Assembly (NCBI GenBank): GCA_031552405.1 | Contig: JAVBMN010000026.1 | Location: forward strand, 62,001 to 126,000 | Reading direction: 5' to 3' | From: UBA1794 sp031552405 | GTDB lineage: Bacteria > Bacteroidota > Bacteroidia > Bacteroidales > Bacteroidaceae | DNA length: 64,000 nt | Part shown: positions 51,496 to 59,758 of the stretch, in pieces | Position numbering within the stretch: the first letter of the stretch is position 1 | Layout: every line of letters starts with the position of its first letter | Notes under the pieces: model-generated | Databases searched by the model: none | What the model saw: only the letters and a program-made list of their open reading frames with translations | What the model was told of the DNA's origin: nothing | Translations under genes and position numbers: made by a program

Positions 51496-53157
51496 TCAGT
51501 TCTTGTATACCCCGTTCAGAGAAGCAGTGGAGAGCGTCTTTGTTCCGGATTGTAAGAGAATCTCAAAACGGATACCTTTATCCTCTTTTAAGGCCTCAGC
51601 GACTGACAACTTCACATTAACTTTCTGATAAGGTTCAAGGGCTGGTACTTTTACCGAGCCAAGCACCTTCTTTTCTGCACTTCCTCCGATATGGAGCAGC
51701 AACATCGCCTCGGAAGAAGGTACCTGTCCAAAGTTCTGCACCTCCACAGTGATGTCTGCGCCATTGGTCGAAGGGGTAATTACAGGAGCACGGGCTGATA
51801 GCAGAGGCGTAACATACTCGCGATAAGGCAAGCGGGCGTAACCATAAAGCAGAGATCCATCCTTCTTACGACCTATCAGCTTTGGAGCAAACTCATCGGC
51901 AGTGATACCGTGCCCCTTCCCTTCGAATGTAACCACGAGGTCGGCACCTGCATTCTCCACCTTTTTAACTTTGCAGCCACGACCATAGTTCACTTCGGTG
52001 GAGGCGCCAAAGCGCAGGGACTGTACATCTACGTCCGTATGCGGATTAAAACCTTTTTCAGCCGCTATCTTCACACGGATACTGCGGGTTTGGGCAGTAA
52101 TGGGTTTTGTATCAAGGAGGGCCAGCAATACGCCAGGGTTCAGAGGGAGGGTGATATTCTTGGAACTATGCGTATCATTCGGTTTATCCTGATCTTTATA
52201 GGTGTCAATCACGGCAAAGTTGGCCTGAATGGCACGACCGTATTCATCCTGGAACACCTTGATACGCTCGTACTTGAACCAGTCTTCATTCACACCATCC
52301 GCATGCTTTGCAATACCCGGGGTATAGGCTTCACCGGGATCCGTCACCCAGTTTATACCATCCGGAGAGCGTTGATAGAAGGCGATACGGCCCAGCCAGT
52401 CGTTTACGATCAGGTGATATTGTATATGGTCGCGCCACACTACAGGATCTTCAAAGCGTCCCTCTACAGCGGGATACACCCTCTTATCGGTAATTTGATT
52501 GTAAACCGAGAGGCCATCCTGGCTGATCCACGCCCCTCCTCCTCTGCACACCATCAGGTAAGAGCCATCCTCCCGCCGGGCAAAAGTAAGGTTGGAAAGC
52601 CCTTCTATAATCTTACGATCACGAGGGTCAAAATCATACTTTCCATACACCCACGGCCCGACAAGGGTATTGGCCACATACCGGCCATCAATGACATAGA
52701 GCACGTACCGGCCGTCTTTGAGGCGATATATCTCGGGGTTATGCCCTTTGGCAATAATACTTTTTGGGGTAAACGGGCCGGAAAGATTTGTGCTTACCGC
52801 ATCAAACACCAGGGACTGAGGCCACTCACCATGTCCTTTGGGCGAGTTTTCCAGCCAGCCACACACAAAGAGATGGTACAGGCCGCTGTCATCGCGCACG
52901 ATATTTCCTCCCCAGTAGGACCAACTATTTTGAGTATCCTCAATACCATTATCTATATAGCGGGGCTTCACACCGTCTGCACCCCATGTCTGACTGGAAA
53001 GATTCCCCTTAGACATAGGAAGGAAGCGGTCTATAAACCGCGCTCCGGGTACTAACTGTGACCATTCGGCCGGACGTGGCCTCTCCGTGATCTGAGCCGA
53101 TAAAGTGACACTGCATAGTAAAAGCACAAGCCACAAATGCGTAAAATAACGATTCAT
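51496..53157 (-). CDS. Exported five-bladed beta-propeller glycosidase-like protein
   Basis: A 553-residue exported protein; signal peptide about 1-22 (ending LSAQ). Residues about 45-350 show the repeated blades of GH43/GH32/GH117-like propellers: SYWGGNIVRDDSGLYHLFVCGW, HNPEIYRLKDGRYVLYVID, and GRFEDPVVWRDHIQYHLIVND, whose EDPVVW matches the EDP motif of such enzymes. The C-terminal part is beta-rich with no clear family. Which sugar it acts on is unknown. A minus-strand TACTTTTG box at 53195-53188 lies 31 bp upstream. It faces the glycosidase cluster from the other side of the repeat island and may share its substrate. Confidence 0.75.
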   Translation of the reverse strand: MNRYFTHLWLVLLLCSVTLSAQITERPRPAEWSQLVPGARFIDRFLPMSKGNLSSQTWGADGVKPRYIDNGIEDTQNSWSYWGGNIVRDDSGLYHLFVCGWLENSPKGHGEWPQSLVFDAVSTNLSGPFTPKSIIAKGHNPEIYRLKDGRYVLYVIDGRYVANTLVGPWVYGKYDFDPRDRKIIEGLSNLTFARREDGSYLMVCRGGGAWISQDGLSVYNQITDKRVYPAVEGRFEDPVVWRDHIQYHLIVNDWLGRIAFYQRSPDGINWVTDPGEAYTPGIAKHADGVNEDWFKYERIKVFQDEYGRAIQANFAVIDTYKDQDKPNDTHSSKNITLPLNPGVLLALLDTKPITAQTRSIRVKIAAEKGFNPHTDVDVQSLRFGASTEVNYGRGCKVKKVENAGADLVVTFEGKGHGITADEFAPKLIGRKKDGSLLYGYARLPYREYVTPLLSARAPVITPSTNGADITVEVQNFGQVPSSEAMLLLHIGGSAEKKVLGSVKVPALEPYQKVNVKLSVAEALKEDKGIRFEILLQSGTKTLSTASLNGVYKN

Positions 53158-53187
53158 TTAAATAACTTATTAGGGTAATTTCCTTTG

Positions 53188-53195
53188 CAAAAGTA
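53188..53195 (-). promoter_or_regulatory. -7 promoter box of the 51496 gene
   Basis: Minus-strand TACTTTTG fits TAnnTTTG, 31 bp before the ATG at 53157. Confidence 0.6.
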
Positions 53196-53274
53196 TTAGA
53201 TTACATTCTTAGCGCCCACACAACAGCAAGAAAACTCAATGCAAACCTTTGCGCCAACGCGTATATATACCACC

Positions 53275-53454
53275 TCATATAGGCTGGAAACCTACAATCA
53301 GGAACAAAAGCAGGCCAATTAATGTAAAGTTCCAGACAATTCGCATACTTTTTCTCACTTTTTTCAGTTCTTTATAACGGTATATTCCATTAAATTGGGA
53401 TGGATGTATAGGCTCATCCTTCACACAAAGAACTTTTGGCAACAGGCCGATCAT
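53275..53454 (-). CDS. Possible small single-span membrane protein
   Basis: A 59-residue open frame: a basic N-terminal half with YRYKELKKVRKSMRIVWN and a C-terminal hydrophobic segment (FTLIGLLLFLIVGF) ending at residue 59. The composition fits a real small membrane protein, but there is no recognised family and I see no promoter box upstream. It lies in the 325-bp gap 53158-53482, divergent from porP. If it is not a gene, the gap holds only the promoter for the minus-strand gene and an unseen promoter for porP. Confidence 0.35.
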   Translation of the reverse strand: MIGLLPKVLCVKDEPIHPSQFNGIYRYKELKKVRKSMRIVWNFTLIGLLLFLIVGFQPI

Positions 53455-53482
53455 TTTGCCTGTACACCATAAAAGAATGTAA

Positions 53483-54463
53483 ATGAAGAAACCGCTCACC
53501 GGCTCCTGCCTGTTTATGCTTTTGGCTTTACTGCTGTTCCCACTGGCAGTACAGGCACAATTTGATGCGCAGTTCAGCCAGTATTGGGCTACCACCAGCT
53601 ACTACAATCCCGCATACGCCGGGCAAACAGAAAAGCTGAACGTTACCACCTCTTACAGTCAGCAACTCTCCGGATTTGACTACGCCCCGAAAACCATGCT
53701 CTTCACTGTAGATATGCCCTTTAAATTCCTGGGGCGCAAACAGGGAGTGGGCGCTATGTTCTCGAACGACCAGTTGGGTTTCTTCACCAACCAGAGCCTC
53801 GGATTGCAATATTCTTATAAGATAAATCTGCTGGGAGGTATGCTGGGCATAGGACTCCAGGGGGGGATTGTCAGCGTAGGCTTCGACCCCTCAAAAGTAA
53901 CCGTATATGACGAAGAAACCATGACCGTCATCACCGGCCGAAGCAATGACGAAGCCATCCCCTCAGCCAAGGTTAGCGGCACAAAAATGGATGCCGGAAT
54001 TGGGTTGTACTACACCCATCGCCTGTTCTACGCAGGCCTGTCCAGCACCCACTTTATAGCCCCCGTAGTACCGTGGGGCGAGACGAATGAGTTCGAAGTT
54101 TCCCCTTTGTATTATTTAACAGGGGGATGCAATATAAAAACTAAAAATCCGTTTCTAACTTTACAACCCTCCCTGATGCTAAAGAGTGATCTTGTTGATT
54201 ATAAGCTGGACATCACGGGAAGGGCTACTTACAGTTATAAGGAGAAAGAACTTTGCGGAGGACTCTCATACAGCCCCGGTACATCCGTTACCATAATGGT
54301 GGGAGGCATGATTAAGAACGTCCGCCTGTGTTATTCCTACGAACTCTTTACCAACGGCATCGGGATGAGCCACGGTAGCCACGACCTCGTGTTAGGCTAT
54401 TCGATGGACATGAACTTCGGGCAGAAAGGAAAGAATAAACATAAAAGTGTACGCATTTTATAA
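53483..54463 (+). CDS. porP: PorP/SprF family type IX secretion membrane protein
   Basis: A 326-residue outer-membrane beta-barrel protein. Signal peptide about 1-25 (ending VQAQ), then FDAQFSQYWATTSYYNPAYAGQTEKLNV, which is the family signature, and repeated amphipathic strands through the C-terminus. In Porphyromonas, PorP is linked to the surface and to PorE, and is needed for T9SS; SprF in gliding species helps SprB delivery. Location directly upstream of gldK (3 bp) matches the porPKLMN order. Only this copy is seen; further PorP/SprF-type genes may exist elsewhere. Confidence 0.93.
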   Translation: MKKPLTGSCLFMLLALLLFPLAVQAQFDAQFSQYWATTSYYNPAYAGQTEKLNVTTSYSQQLSGFDYAPKTMLFTVDMPFKFLGRKQGVGAMFSNDQLGFFTNQSLGLQYSYKINLLGGMLGIGLQGGIVSVGFDPSKVTVYDEETMTVITGRSNDEAIPSAKVSGTKMDAGIGLYYTHRLFYAGLSSTHFIAPVVPWGETNEFEVSPLYYLTGGCNIKTKNPFLTLQPSLMLKSDLVDYKLDITGRATYSYKEKELCGGLSYSPGTSVTIMVGGMIKNVRLCYSYELFTNGIGMSHGSHDLVLGYSMDMNFGQKGKNKHKSVRIL

Positions 54464-54466
54464 ACA

Positions 54467-55897
54467 ATGAAGAAATTAGCTTTCTTAGCAGTAATCGCCC
54501 TCATAGGGGCATTGGTCTATTCCTGCGGAAACCCACTGCGTAGTTCCGCCAGCGGAGGCGAGGTAACGGGAGTCAGCATGACGGCGTGGGACGAACCTAC
54601 CCCATACGGAATGGTACTTATAAAAAGAGGCGCTCTAAAGATCGGAACAGAGGAAACCGATTCTCTTTGGGGAATTGTAGTTCCTTCCAAAGAAATCTCT
54701 ATCGACGCCTTCTGGATGGACGAAACCGAGGTGAGTAACTCTAAATACAAACAGTTTGTATACTGGGTGCGCGATTCTATCATCCGCGAACGCCTCGCCA
54801 GCCCCTCCTACGGAGGCAACGAAGCTTTCAAGATTGAGGAAGACCGCGAAGGAAACCCCATCACCCCCCACCTGAACTGGGCAAGACCCATCCCCTGGAA
54901 GCGCGCTACCGAAGATGAACAGGCTGCTCTCAACAGCGTATATTACAACCACCCCATCACGGGAACCAAAATGCTGGACGACAAACAGTTGAACTTCAAA
55001 TACGAAATATTTGACTACCTCAACTCTGCACTTCGCAAGAACCGTCTTAACCCGGAAGACCGTAACCGCAATACGGACATCCGCATAAACCCGGATGAAG
55101 TGGTAATGATCTCTAAAGATACCGCCTATATTGATGACGAGGGGAACATTGTACGCAGTACGATAAACCGTAACCTGACATCGCTGTTCGACTTCCTCAA
55201 CACCTACATTGTAAATGTATACCCCGACACCACCTGTTGGGTGAACGATTTCCAAAATGCATACAACGAACCCTATATGCGCCTCTATTTCTCGCACCCC
55301 AGTTACAACGAATACCCTATCGTAGGTATATCCTGGGAACAAGCCAACGCCTTCTGCGCATGGCGCACCAACTATCTGTTGTCCGGGCTTGGTGCTCAGG
55401 CGCGCTTCACACAGCGTTACCGCCTTCCTTCCGAGGCTGAATGGGAGTTTGCTGCACGTGGCAAAGAGGGCAACCTCTATCCTTGGAAAATAGATGCTTT
55501 GAAATCCGATAAAGGATGCTACTATGCCAACTACAAGACGGACAAGGGAGATTACACTCAAGATGGTAATCTCATTACCTCTCGAACAGGTGCCTATGCC
55601 CCTAATTCAAATGGCTTATATGACATGGCCGGTAATGTGGCCGAATGGACCTCTACCTCCTATACCTCCCAAGGTATTCTGGGAATGAGCGATATGAACC
55701 CCGAGTTTCAGTACAACGCCGCCAAGGAAGACCCCTACCGTATGAAACGTAAAGTAGTACGTGGCGGTAGCTGGAAAGATGGCGCACGCTTCATCCGCTC
55801 CGATATGCGCGGATACGAATACCAGAATGAACAACGCAGCTTCATTGGATTCCGCTGCGTACGTACCCAAGTAGGATATAACAGAAAAGGAAAATAA
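54467..55897 (+). CDS. gldK: T9SS ring lipoprotein GldK/PorK
   Basis: A 476-residue outer-membrane lipoprotein of the T9SS; lipobox LVYSCG gives an acylated Cys20. The body is of the formylglycine-generating-enzyme (FGE-sulfatase) fold: GTEETDSLWG, IDAFWMDETEVSNSKYKQFVYWV, YPIVGISWEQANAFCAWR, YRLPSEAEWEFAARG and RGGSWKDGARFIRSDMRGYEYQNEQRSFIGFRC. GldK/PorK forms with GldN/PorN a periplasmic ring beneath the outer membrane. It keeps the fold but is not expected to be an enzyme. It is 3 bp after porP. Confidence 0.96.
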   Translation: MKKLAFLAVIALIGALVYSCGNPLRSSASGGEVTGVSMTAWDEPTPYGMVLIKRGALKIGTEETDSLWGIVVPSKEISIDAFWMDETEVSNSKYKQFVYWVRDSIIRERLASPSYGGNEAFKIEEDREGNPITPHLNWARPIPWKRATEDEQAALNSVYYNHPITGTKMLDDKQLNFKYEIFDYLNSALRKNRLNPEDRNRNTDIRINPDEVVMISKDTAYIDDEGNIVRSTINRNLTSLFDFLNTYIVNVYPDTTCWVNDFQNAYNEPYMRLYFSHPSYNEYPIVGISWEQANAFCAWRTNYLLSGLGAQARFTQRYRLPSEAEWEFAARGKEGNLYPWKIDALKSDKGCYYANYKTDKGDYTQDGNLITSRTGAYAPNSNGLYDMAGNVAEWTSTSYTSQGILGMSDMNPEFQYNAAKEDPYRMKRKVVRGGSWKDGARFIRSDMRGYEYQNEQRSFIGFRCVRTQVGYNRKGK

Positions 55898-55918
55898 TTC
55901 AATTTAGCAATAGCACGT

Positions 55919-56809
55919 ATGAGTAGTAATCAAAATAGAGGTTTGCTTAGAACCATTCAGGATTTCCTTACCAGCTATGATGGCAAAATCATTCTGAACT
56001 TTGCCTATAGCTGGGGTGCAGCAGTCGTAATCCTTGGAACACTCTTTAAACTGACCCACCTTCCAGGTGCCAATATAATGCTTTACATCGGTATGGGTAC
56101 CGAGGTATTGGTATTCTTTGTTTCCGCATTTGACCGCCCAGCCAAAACATACCGTTGGGAAAGTGTATTCCCCGATTTGGAGATAACCGGCAAAGTACCT
56201 CACAGAACAGAGAGCCTGAATATAGCCGGAGATTATCCGGAGCTCATTGGCGGAACTGCCGCAGGAAATGGTGGAGGTACAGGAGGCGCGGGAGGTGCTA
56301 CCCCTTCCGTAGTATATATGGGCGGTGGAGGCGGTACCGGAACAGGTGCCCCAATATCATCCGAAGAAGCATATACTCAAGGTACCGGCCAATCCGCTAC
56401 AGGCACGATAGGTGGAGGAGCTACCATCATCGGAGGCGGTGGTTATGCCGGCCCAGCTATGCCGGAAGCCCCTGTGATCCCAGCCGAAGAGATGGAAGAA
56501 GCCACAAAGTCATACCTGGACAAACTGAAAGAGATGACCGAAAGCATTGGTCGCCTCAACGAACAGATGGACCACTTCACCTGCGACCCCGACCAGATGG
56601 AAGGTGTAAACCGCCACATCGCAGGACTGAACGCCATCTTCGAATTGCAGCTGCGTAGCGCCAGCAAGCAGGTGGAAAGTGTAGATAAGGTACACGAACA
56701 GACCGAAAAAATGGCTGCCCAGATTGAAGAGCTGAACAAAGTGTATGCCCGCATGCTGCAAGCCATGACGGCCAACATGAATCACCAATCCTTTGACCCT
56801 AACAAATAA
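55919..56809 (+). CDS. gldL: T9SS motor protein GldL/PorL with Gly-rich insert
   Basis: A 296-residue inner-membrane protein that with GldM forms the proton-driven motor. Two membrane helices lie at about 20-65 (NFAYSWGAAVVILGTLFKL and IMLYIGMGTEVLVFFVSAF; the Glu in the second is in the position known to matter for proton use). A region at about 105-185 is very rich in glycine, with Ala, Thr and Ser, followed by a coiled-coil-like C-terminus (LKEMTESIGRLNEQMDHF). The glycine-rich part is longer than I would expect for GldL and probably forms a flexible linker. gldM follows by 5 bp. Confidence 0.95.
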   Translation: MSSNQNRGLLRTIQDFLTSYDGKIILNFAYSWGAAVVILGTLFKLTHLPGANIMLYIGMGTEVLVFFVSAFDRPAKTYRWESVFPDLEITGKVPHRTESLNIAGDYPELIGGTAAGNGGGTGGAGGATPSVVYMGGGGGTGTGAPISSEEAYTQGTGQSATGTIGGGATIIGGGGYAGPAMPEAPVIPAEEMEEATKSYLDKLKEMTESIGRLNEQMDHFTCDPDQMEGVNRHIAGLNAIFELQLRSASKQVESVDKVHEQTEKMAAQIEELNKVYARMLQAMTANMNHQSFDPNK

Positions 56810-56814
56810 CATAT

Positions 56815-58374
56815 ATGTCAACTACAGATCCGCAATCGCCCAGGCAGAAGATGATAAACTTGATGTATATCGTCCTCATGGCCTTGCTGGCTCTGAATGT
56901 CTCATCGGATGTTTTGAAAGGGTTTGCACTGGTTGAAGAAGGATTGTTACGTTCCACCAAGAATGCACAGGAACAGAACAACACCCTGTACAAGACCATG
57001 GAGGATTATCTGAAGAGTAATCCGGAAAAAGTGCGCGAATGGTTCCAAAAAGCCCAGTCGGTACGCCAACAGTCAGACTCCATCTACAAGTACATCGAAG
57101 ACCTCAAGTTTCGCATCGTGAAAGAAGCTGACGGAAAGAAAGCAGACATCCACGATATCCAGAACAAGGAAGACCTGGAAGCTGCTTCGTACGTAATGCT
57201 GGCTCCCGGCTCAGGACAAGGCGGGCAACTCCAGAAGTCGGTAAACCACTACCGTGACATGATCCTCACCATGATCACCGACTCCGCCCAAAAAGACATC
57301 ATAGCCCGCAACCTCAGCACGGAAGTTCCCCGCAAGGTAACTACACTGGGTAAGAATTGGCCCGAGTACCTTTTTGAGAGTACCCCCGTAGCCGCTGCCG
57401 TAACCCTGCTCACTAAGATGCAGAACGACATCCGCTATGCCGAAGGAGAAGTACTTCATACCTTGGTATCCAACATCGATGCCAAAGACTACCGTGTAAA
57501 TGAGCTGAGCGCATTTGTGATTCCCAACTCACAAACCATCGTGCGCGGAGGTAAATTCAGCGCCCGCATCGTAATGGCAGCTATTGACACCACACAACGG
57601 CCCTCCATCTTCATAGGTGGACAGCGCCTCCCCGATGCCCGCAAGGGTTTCTACGAGATGCTCTGTGATCGTTCAGGCGAATTCAAGTTTGCCGGTTATC
57701 TGGAACAAAGCAACGGAGCAGGTGGTACTTCCCGCCATGACTTCTCGCAAAGCTACCGGGTTATCGACCCTGCCGCCACCGTCAGCGCCACTCTTATGAA
57801 TGTGTTGTATGCCGGATACAAGAACCCCATCAGCGTATCTGTACCCGGTATCCCTTCGGAAAAAGTGAATCTTACGGTAAACAACGGCACCCTGACACGC
57901 GTGGGCAGTGAGTACATCTGCGTACCCTCTAAGATGACTGATGCGGAGTTTACCGTATCCGCCGAGCTGGATGGCCGTATGCAAGTGATGGGAACTTATA
58001 AGTTCCGCGTGCGCCCCTTACCAGACCCTCAACCGTTTGTAGAATATACCGAAGACGGTACTGCTAAACGTCACAGAGGCGGGCGTCCTCTGCTTAAAGC
58101 ATTGCTATTGAACAGCGAGGGAATTGCGGCCGCTATTGACGACGGATTGCTCAATGTGGAATTCCGTGTACTGAGCTTTACAACTGTTTTCTATGACAAT
58201 ATGGGAAATGCGGTTCCTGAAGTTTCTCAGGGAAGCAAATTTACCGACCGTCAGAAAAGCATGTTCCGTTCTTTGCAGCGCGGCAAACGCTTCTATATCT
58301 CGCAGGTGAAAGCAATTGGCCCTGACGGCATAGAGCGTACCCTGCCTACCTCTCTTGAAGTGATTCTAAACTAA
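56815..58374 (+). CDS. gldM: T9SS motor protein GldM/PorM
   Basis: A 519-residue protein with one N-terminal membrane helix (about 13-35: INLMYIVLMALLALNVSSDVLKGF) and a long periplasmic part. GldM dimers run from the inner-membrane motor to the GldK-GldN ring; four periplasmic domains are expected, and the sequence length fits. Segments such as FVIPNSQTIVRGGKFSARIVMAA and the C-terminal KSMFRSLQRGKRFYISQVKAIGPDG match family members. It starts 5 bp after gldL. Confidence 0.95.
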   Translation: MSTTDPQSPRQKMINLMYIVLMALLALNVSSDVLKGFALVEEGLLRSTKNAQEQNNTLYKTMEDYLKSNPEKVREWFQKAQSVRQQSDSIYKYIEDLKFRIVKEADGKKADIHDIQNKEDLEAASYVMLAPGSGQGGQLQKSVNHYRDMILTMITDSAQKDIIARNLSTEVPRKVTTLGKNWPEYLFESTPVAAAVTLLTKMQNDIRYAEGEVLHTLVSNIDAKDYRVNELSAFVIPNSQTIVRGGKFSARIVMAAIDTTQRPSIFIGGQRLPDARKGFYEMLCDRSGEFKFAGYLEQSNGAGGTSRHDFSQSYRVIDPAATVSATLMNVLYAGYKNPISVSVPGIPSEKVNLTVNNGTLTRVGSEYICVPSKMTDAEFTVSAELDGRMQVMGTYKFRVRPLPDPQPFVEYTEDGTAKRHRGGRPLLKALLLNSEGIAAAIDDGLLNVEFRVLSFTTVFYDNMGNAVPEVSQGSKFTDRQKSMFRSLQRGKRFYISQVKAIGPDGIERTLPTSLEVILN

Positions 58375-58393
58375 TGAAATAACGTTCATCATT

Positions 58394-59635
58394 ATGAAAC
58401 GCATATATAGTACCCTCCTCCTGCTTTGCTGCACAGCCTGCCTGGTGCATACCTTTGCCCAAAGCAACTCGTCTCGATTGTCTGTAAGAAGAAACAATAC
58501 TACGAGTACTCCGGCTACGACTACACAGTCGAAACCTGCAACGACCACTGCCCCGAAACCTGCGGCCACTACAGCTCCGCAGACTCAGACCGCCACTCCG
58601 CGCCCGGCTGCCACCGGAACTCCTCAGGTACAACCCAAAGCAAGGGCTGCCAAAGCCGCTGCTGCCGAAGAGACCAACACCTCCGGTGTATCTGTACGCG
58701 CCCAGTCGCAATACAGTGCCCAGCTGGAAGTGCCCGATGCTCCCATCTGGAAACGCGAAGTATACCGCATCATCGACATGACCAAGCCTGCAAACTCCGG
58801 TCTGGCAGATCCCCTTACCCCCACGGATGAGCGCATGAACCTCTTCACCATGATATTTAAGCTGCTTGCCGACAAGAAACTGCAGGCGTATGAATACACT
58901 CTTGACGGAAATGAGCATTTTGAAAGTACTTACAAGACCGACTTCAAGAATGTGCTGGATCGTTATCACATCCCCTTCCGCCGCAAGCGTATCGCTGCCA
59001 CCAACGATACCGTATTTGTAGTGGATAACAGTGACATTCCCTCTAGCGAAGTAATGAGCTACTTCATCAAAGAAGTATGGTACTTTGACGAGAAGAACTC
59101 CACCTCCCACTCTACCGTTACTGCATTATGCCCGGTAATGCACCGCTCGGGAGATTTTGATCTGAACACAGTGAAGTATCCCATGTTTTGGGTAAAGGTG
59201 AGCGATCTGGCTCCTTACATGAACCAGATCTCCATTCCTACCAGCGAGTATAACAATGCGGCGAGCGTGTCTTTGGATGACTTCTTCTCCATGCGGATGT
59301 ACAAAGGAGATATTTACAAGACCAATAACCCTGCGGGCAAAACCCTCGCACAGATAGCCACCTCCGACAGTGCCGTTGTAAAAGAGCAAAAGCGCATTGA
59401 GGCCCAGCTTGAAGGTGTAGAAAATACCATCTGGAAAAGTCAGACACTGGCTTCAGATACTACGGCTGTAAAAGACACCAAGAGCAGTAAGAAAGGTTCT
59501 TCTGATACAACCACAGACAGCACCGAGCCCAACACCCGTCGAAAGACTGAGACCGAGGCTAAACCGGCCAAGTCGAGCTCCTCCTCCGGAGGCAGCAGTG
59601 CACCGAAAGCTTCGGTACGAAGAGAAAGAAGATAA
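58394..59635 (+). CDS. gldN: T9SS ring protein GldN/PorN
   Basis: A 413-residue exported protein; signal peptide about 1-23 (ending TFAQ). The conserved domain (about 110-320) includes WKREVYRIIDMTKPANSGLADPL, NLFTMIFKLLADKKLQAYEYTLDGNEHF and VWYFDEKNSTSHSTVTALCPV, which define GldN/PorN. Two low-complexity parts stand out: a Thr/Ala/Pro/Gln-rich stretch (about 35-90) before the domain and a Ser/Lys/Glu-rich tail after about 345. GldN binds GldK to form the periplasmic ring. It is the last gene of the operon; a 32-bp palindrome follows at 59659. Confidence 0.94.
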   Translation: MKRIYSTLLLLCCTACLVHTFAQSNSSRLSVRRNNTTSTPATTTQSKPATTTAPKPAATTAPQTQTATPRPAATGTPQVQPKARAAKAAAAEETNTSGVSVRAQSQYSAQLEVPDAPIWKREVYRIIDMTKPANSGLADPLTPTDERMNLFTMIFKLLADKKLQAYEYTLDGNEHFESTYKTDFKNVLDRYHIPFRRKRIAATNDTVFVVDNSDIPSSEVMSYFIKEVWYFDEKNSTSHSTVTALCPVMHRSGDFDLNTVKYPMFWVKVSDLAPYMNQISIPTSEYNNAASVSLDDFFSMRMYKGDIYKTNNPAGKTLAQIATSDSAVVKEQKRIEAQLEGVENTIWKSQTLASDTTAVKDTKSSKKGSSDTTTDSTEPNTRRKTETEAKPAKSSSSSGGSSAPKASVRRERR

Positions 59636-59658
59636 CCCTTCCAGGATCATAGAATCAT

Positions 59659-59690
59659 AGTTATAGCCGTGGCATGCCACGGCTATAACT
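59659..59690 (+). terminator. Perfect 32-bp palindrome after gldN
   Basis: AGTTATAGCCGTGGC (59659-59673) and GCCACGGCTATAACT (59676-59690) are exact mirror arms with only AT between. No clear T-tract follows, so it may act as an RNA-processing hairpin or a terminator in both directions. Confidence 0.5.
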
Positions 59691-59734
59691 GTATATAAAT
59701 ACCTGTTTTCCTTGCAGGATTGCCGCATCGTTTG

Positions 59735-59742
59735 TACTTTTG
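59735..59742 (+). promoter_or_regulatory. -7 promoter box of cysS
   Basis: TACTTTTG fits TAnnTTTG, 17 bp before the ATG at 59759; it lies inside the open frame that begins at 59720, so that earlier start is excluded. Confidence 0.65.
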
Positions 59743-59758
59743 CACGAAAATAAAAAGT

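Noticed and set aside
51910..53055. 381-codon open frame opposite the beta-propeller gene
   Set aside because: The minus-strand gene has a signal peptide, promoter box and family motif. The plus frame has none of these.
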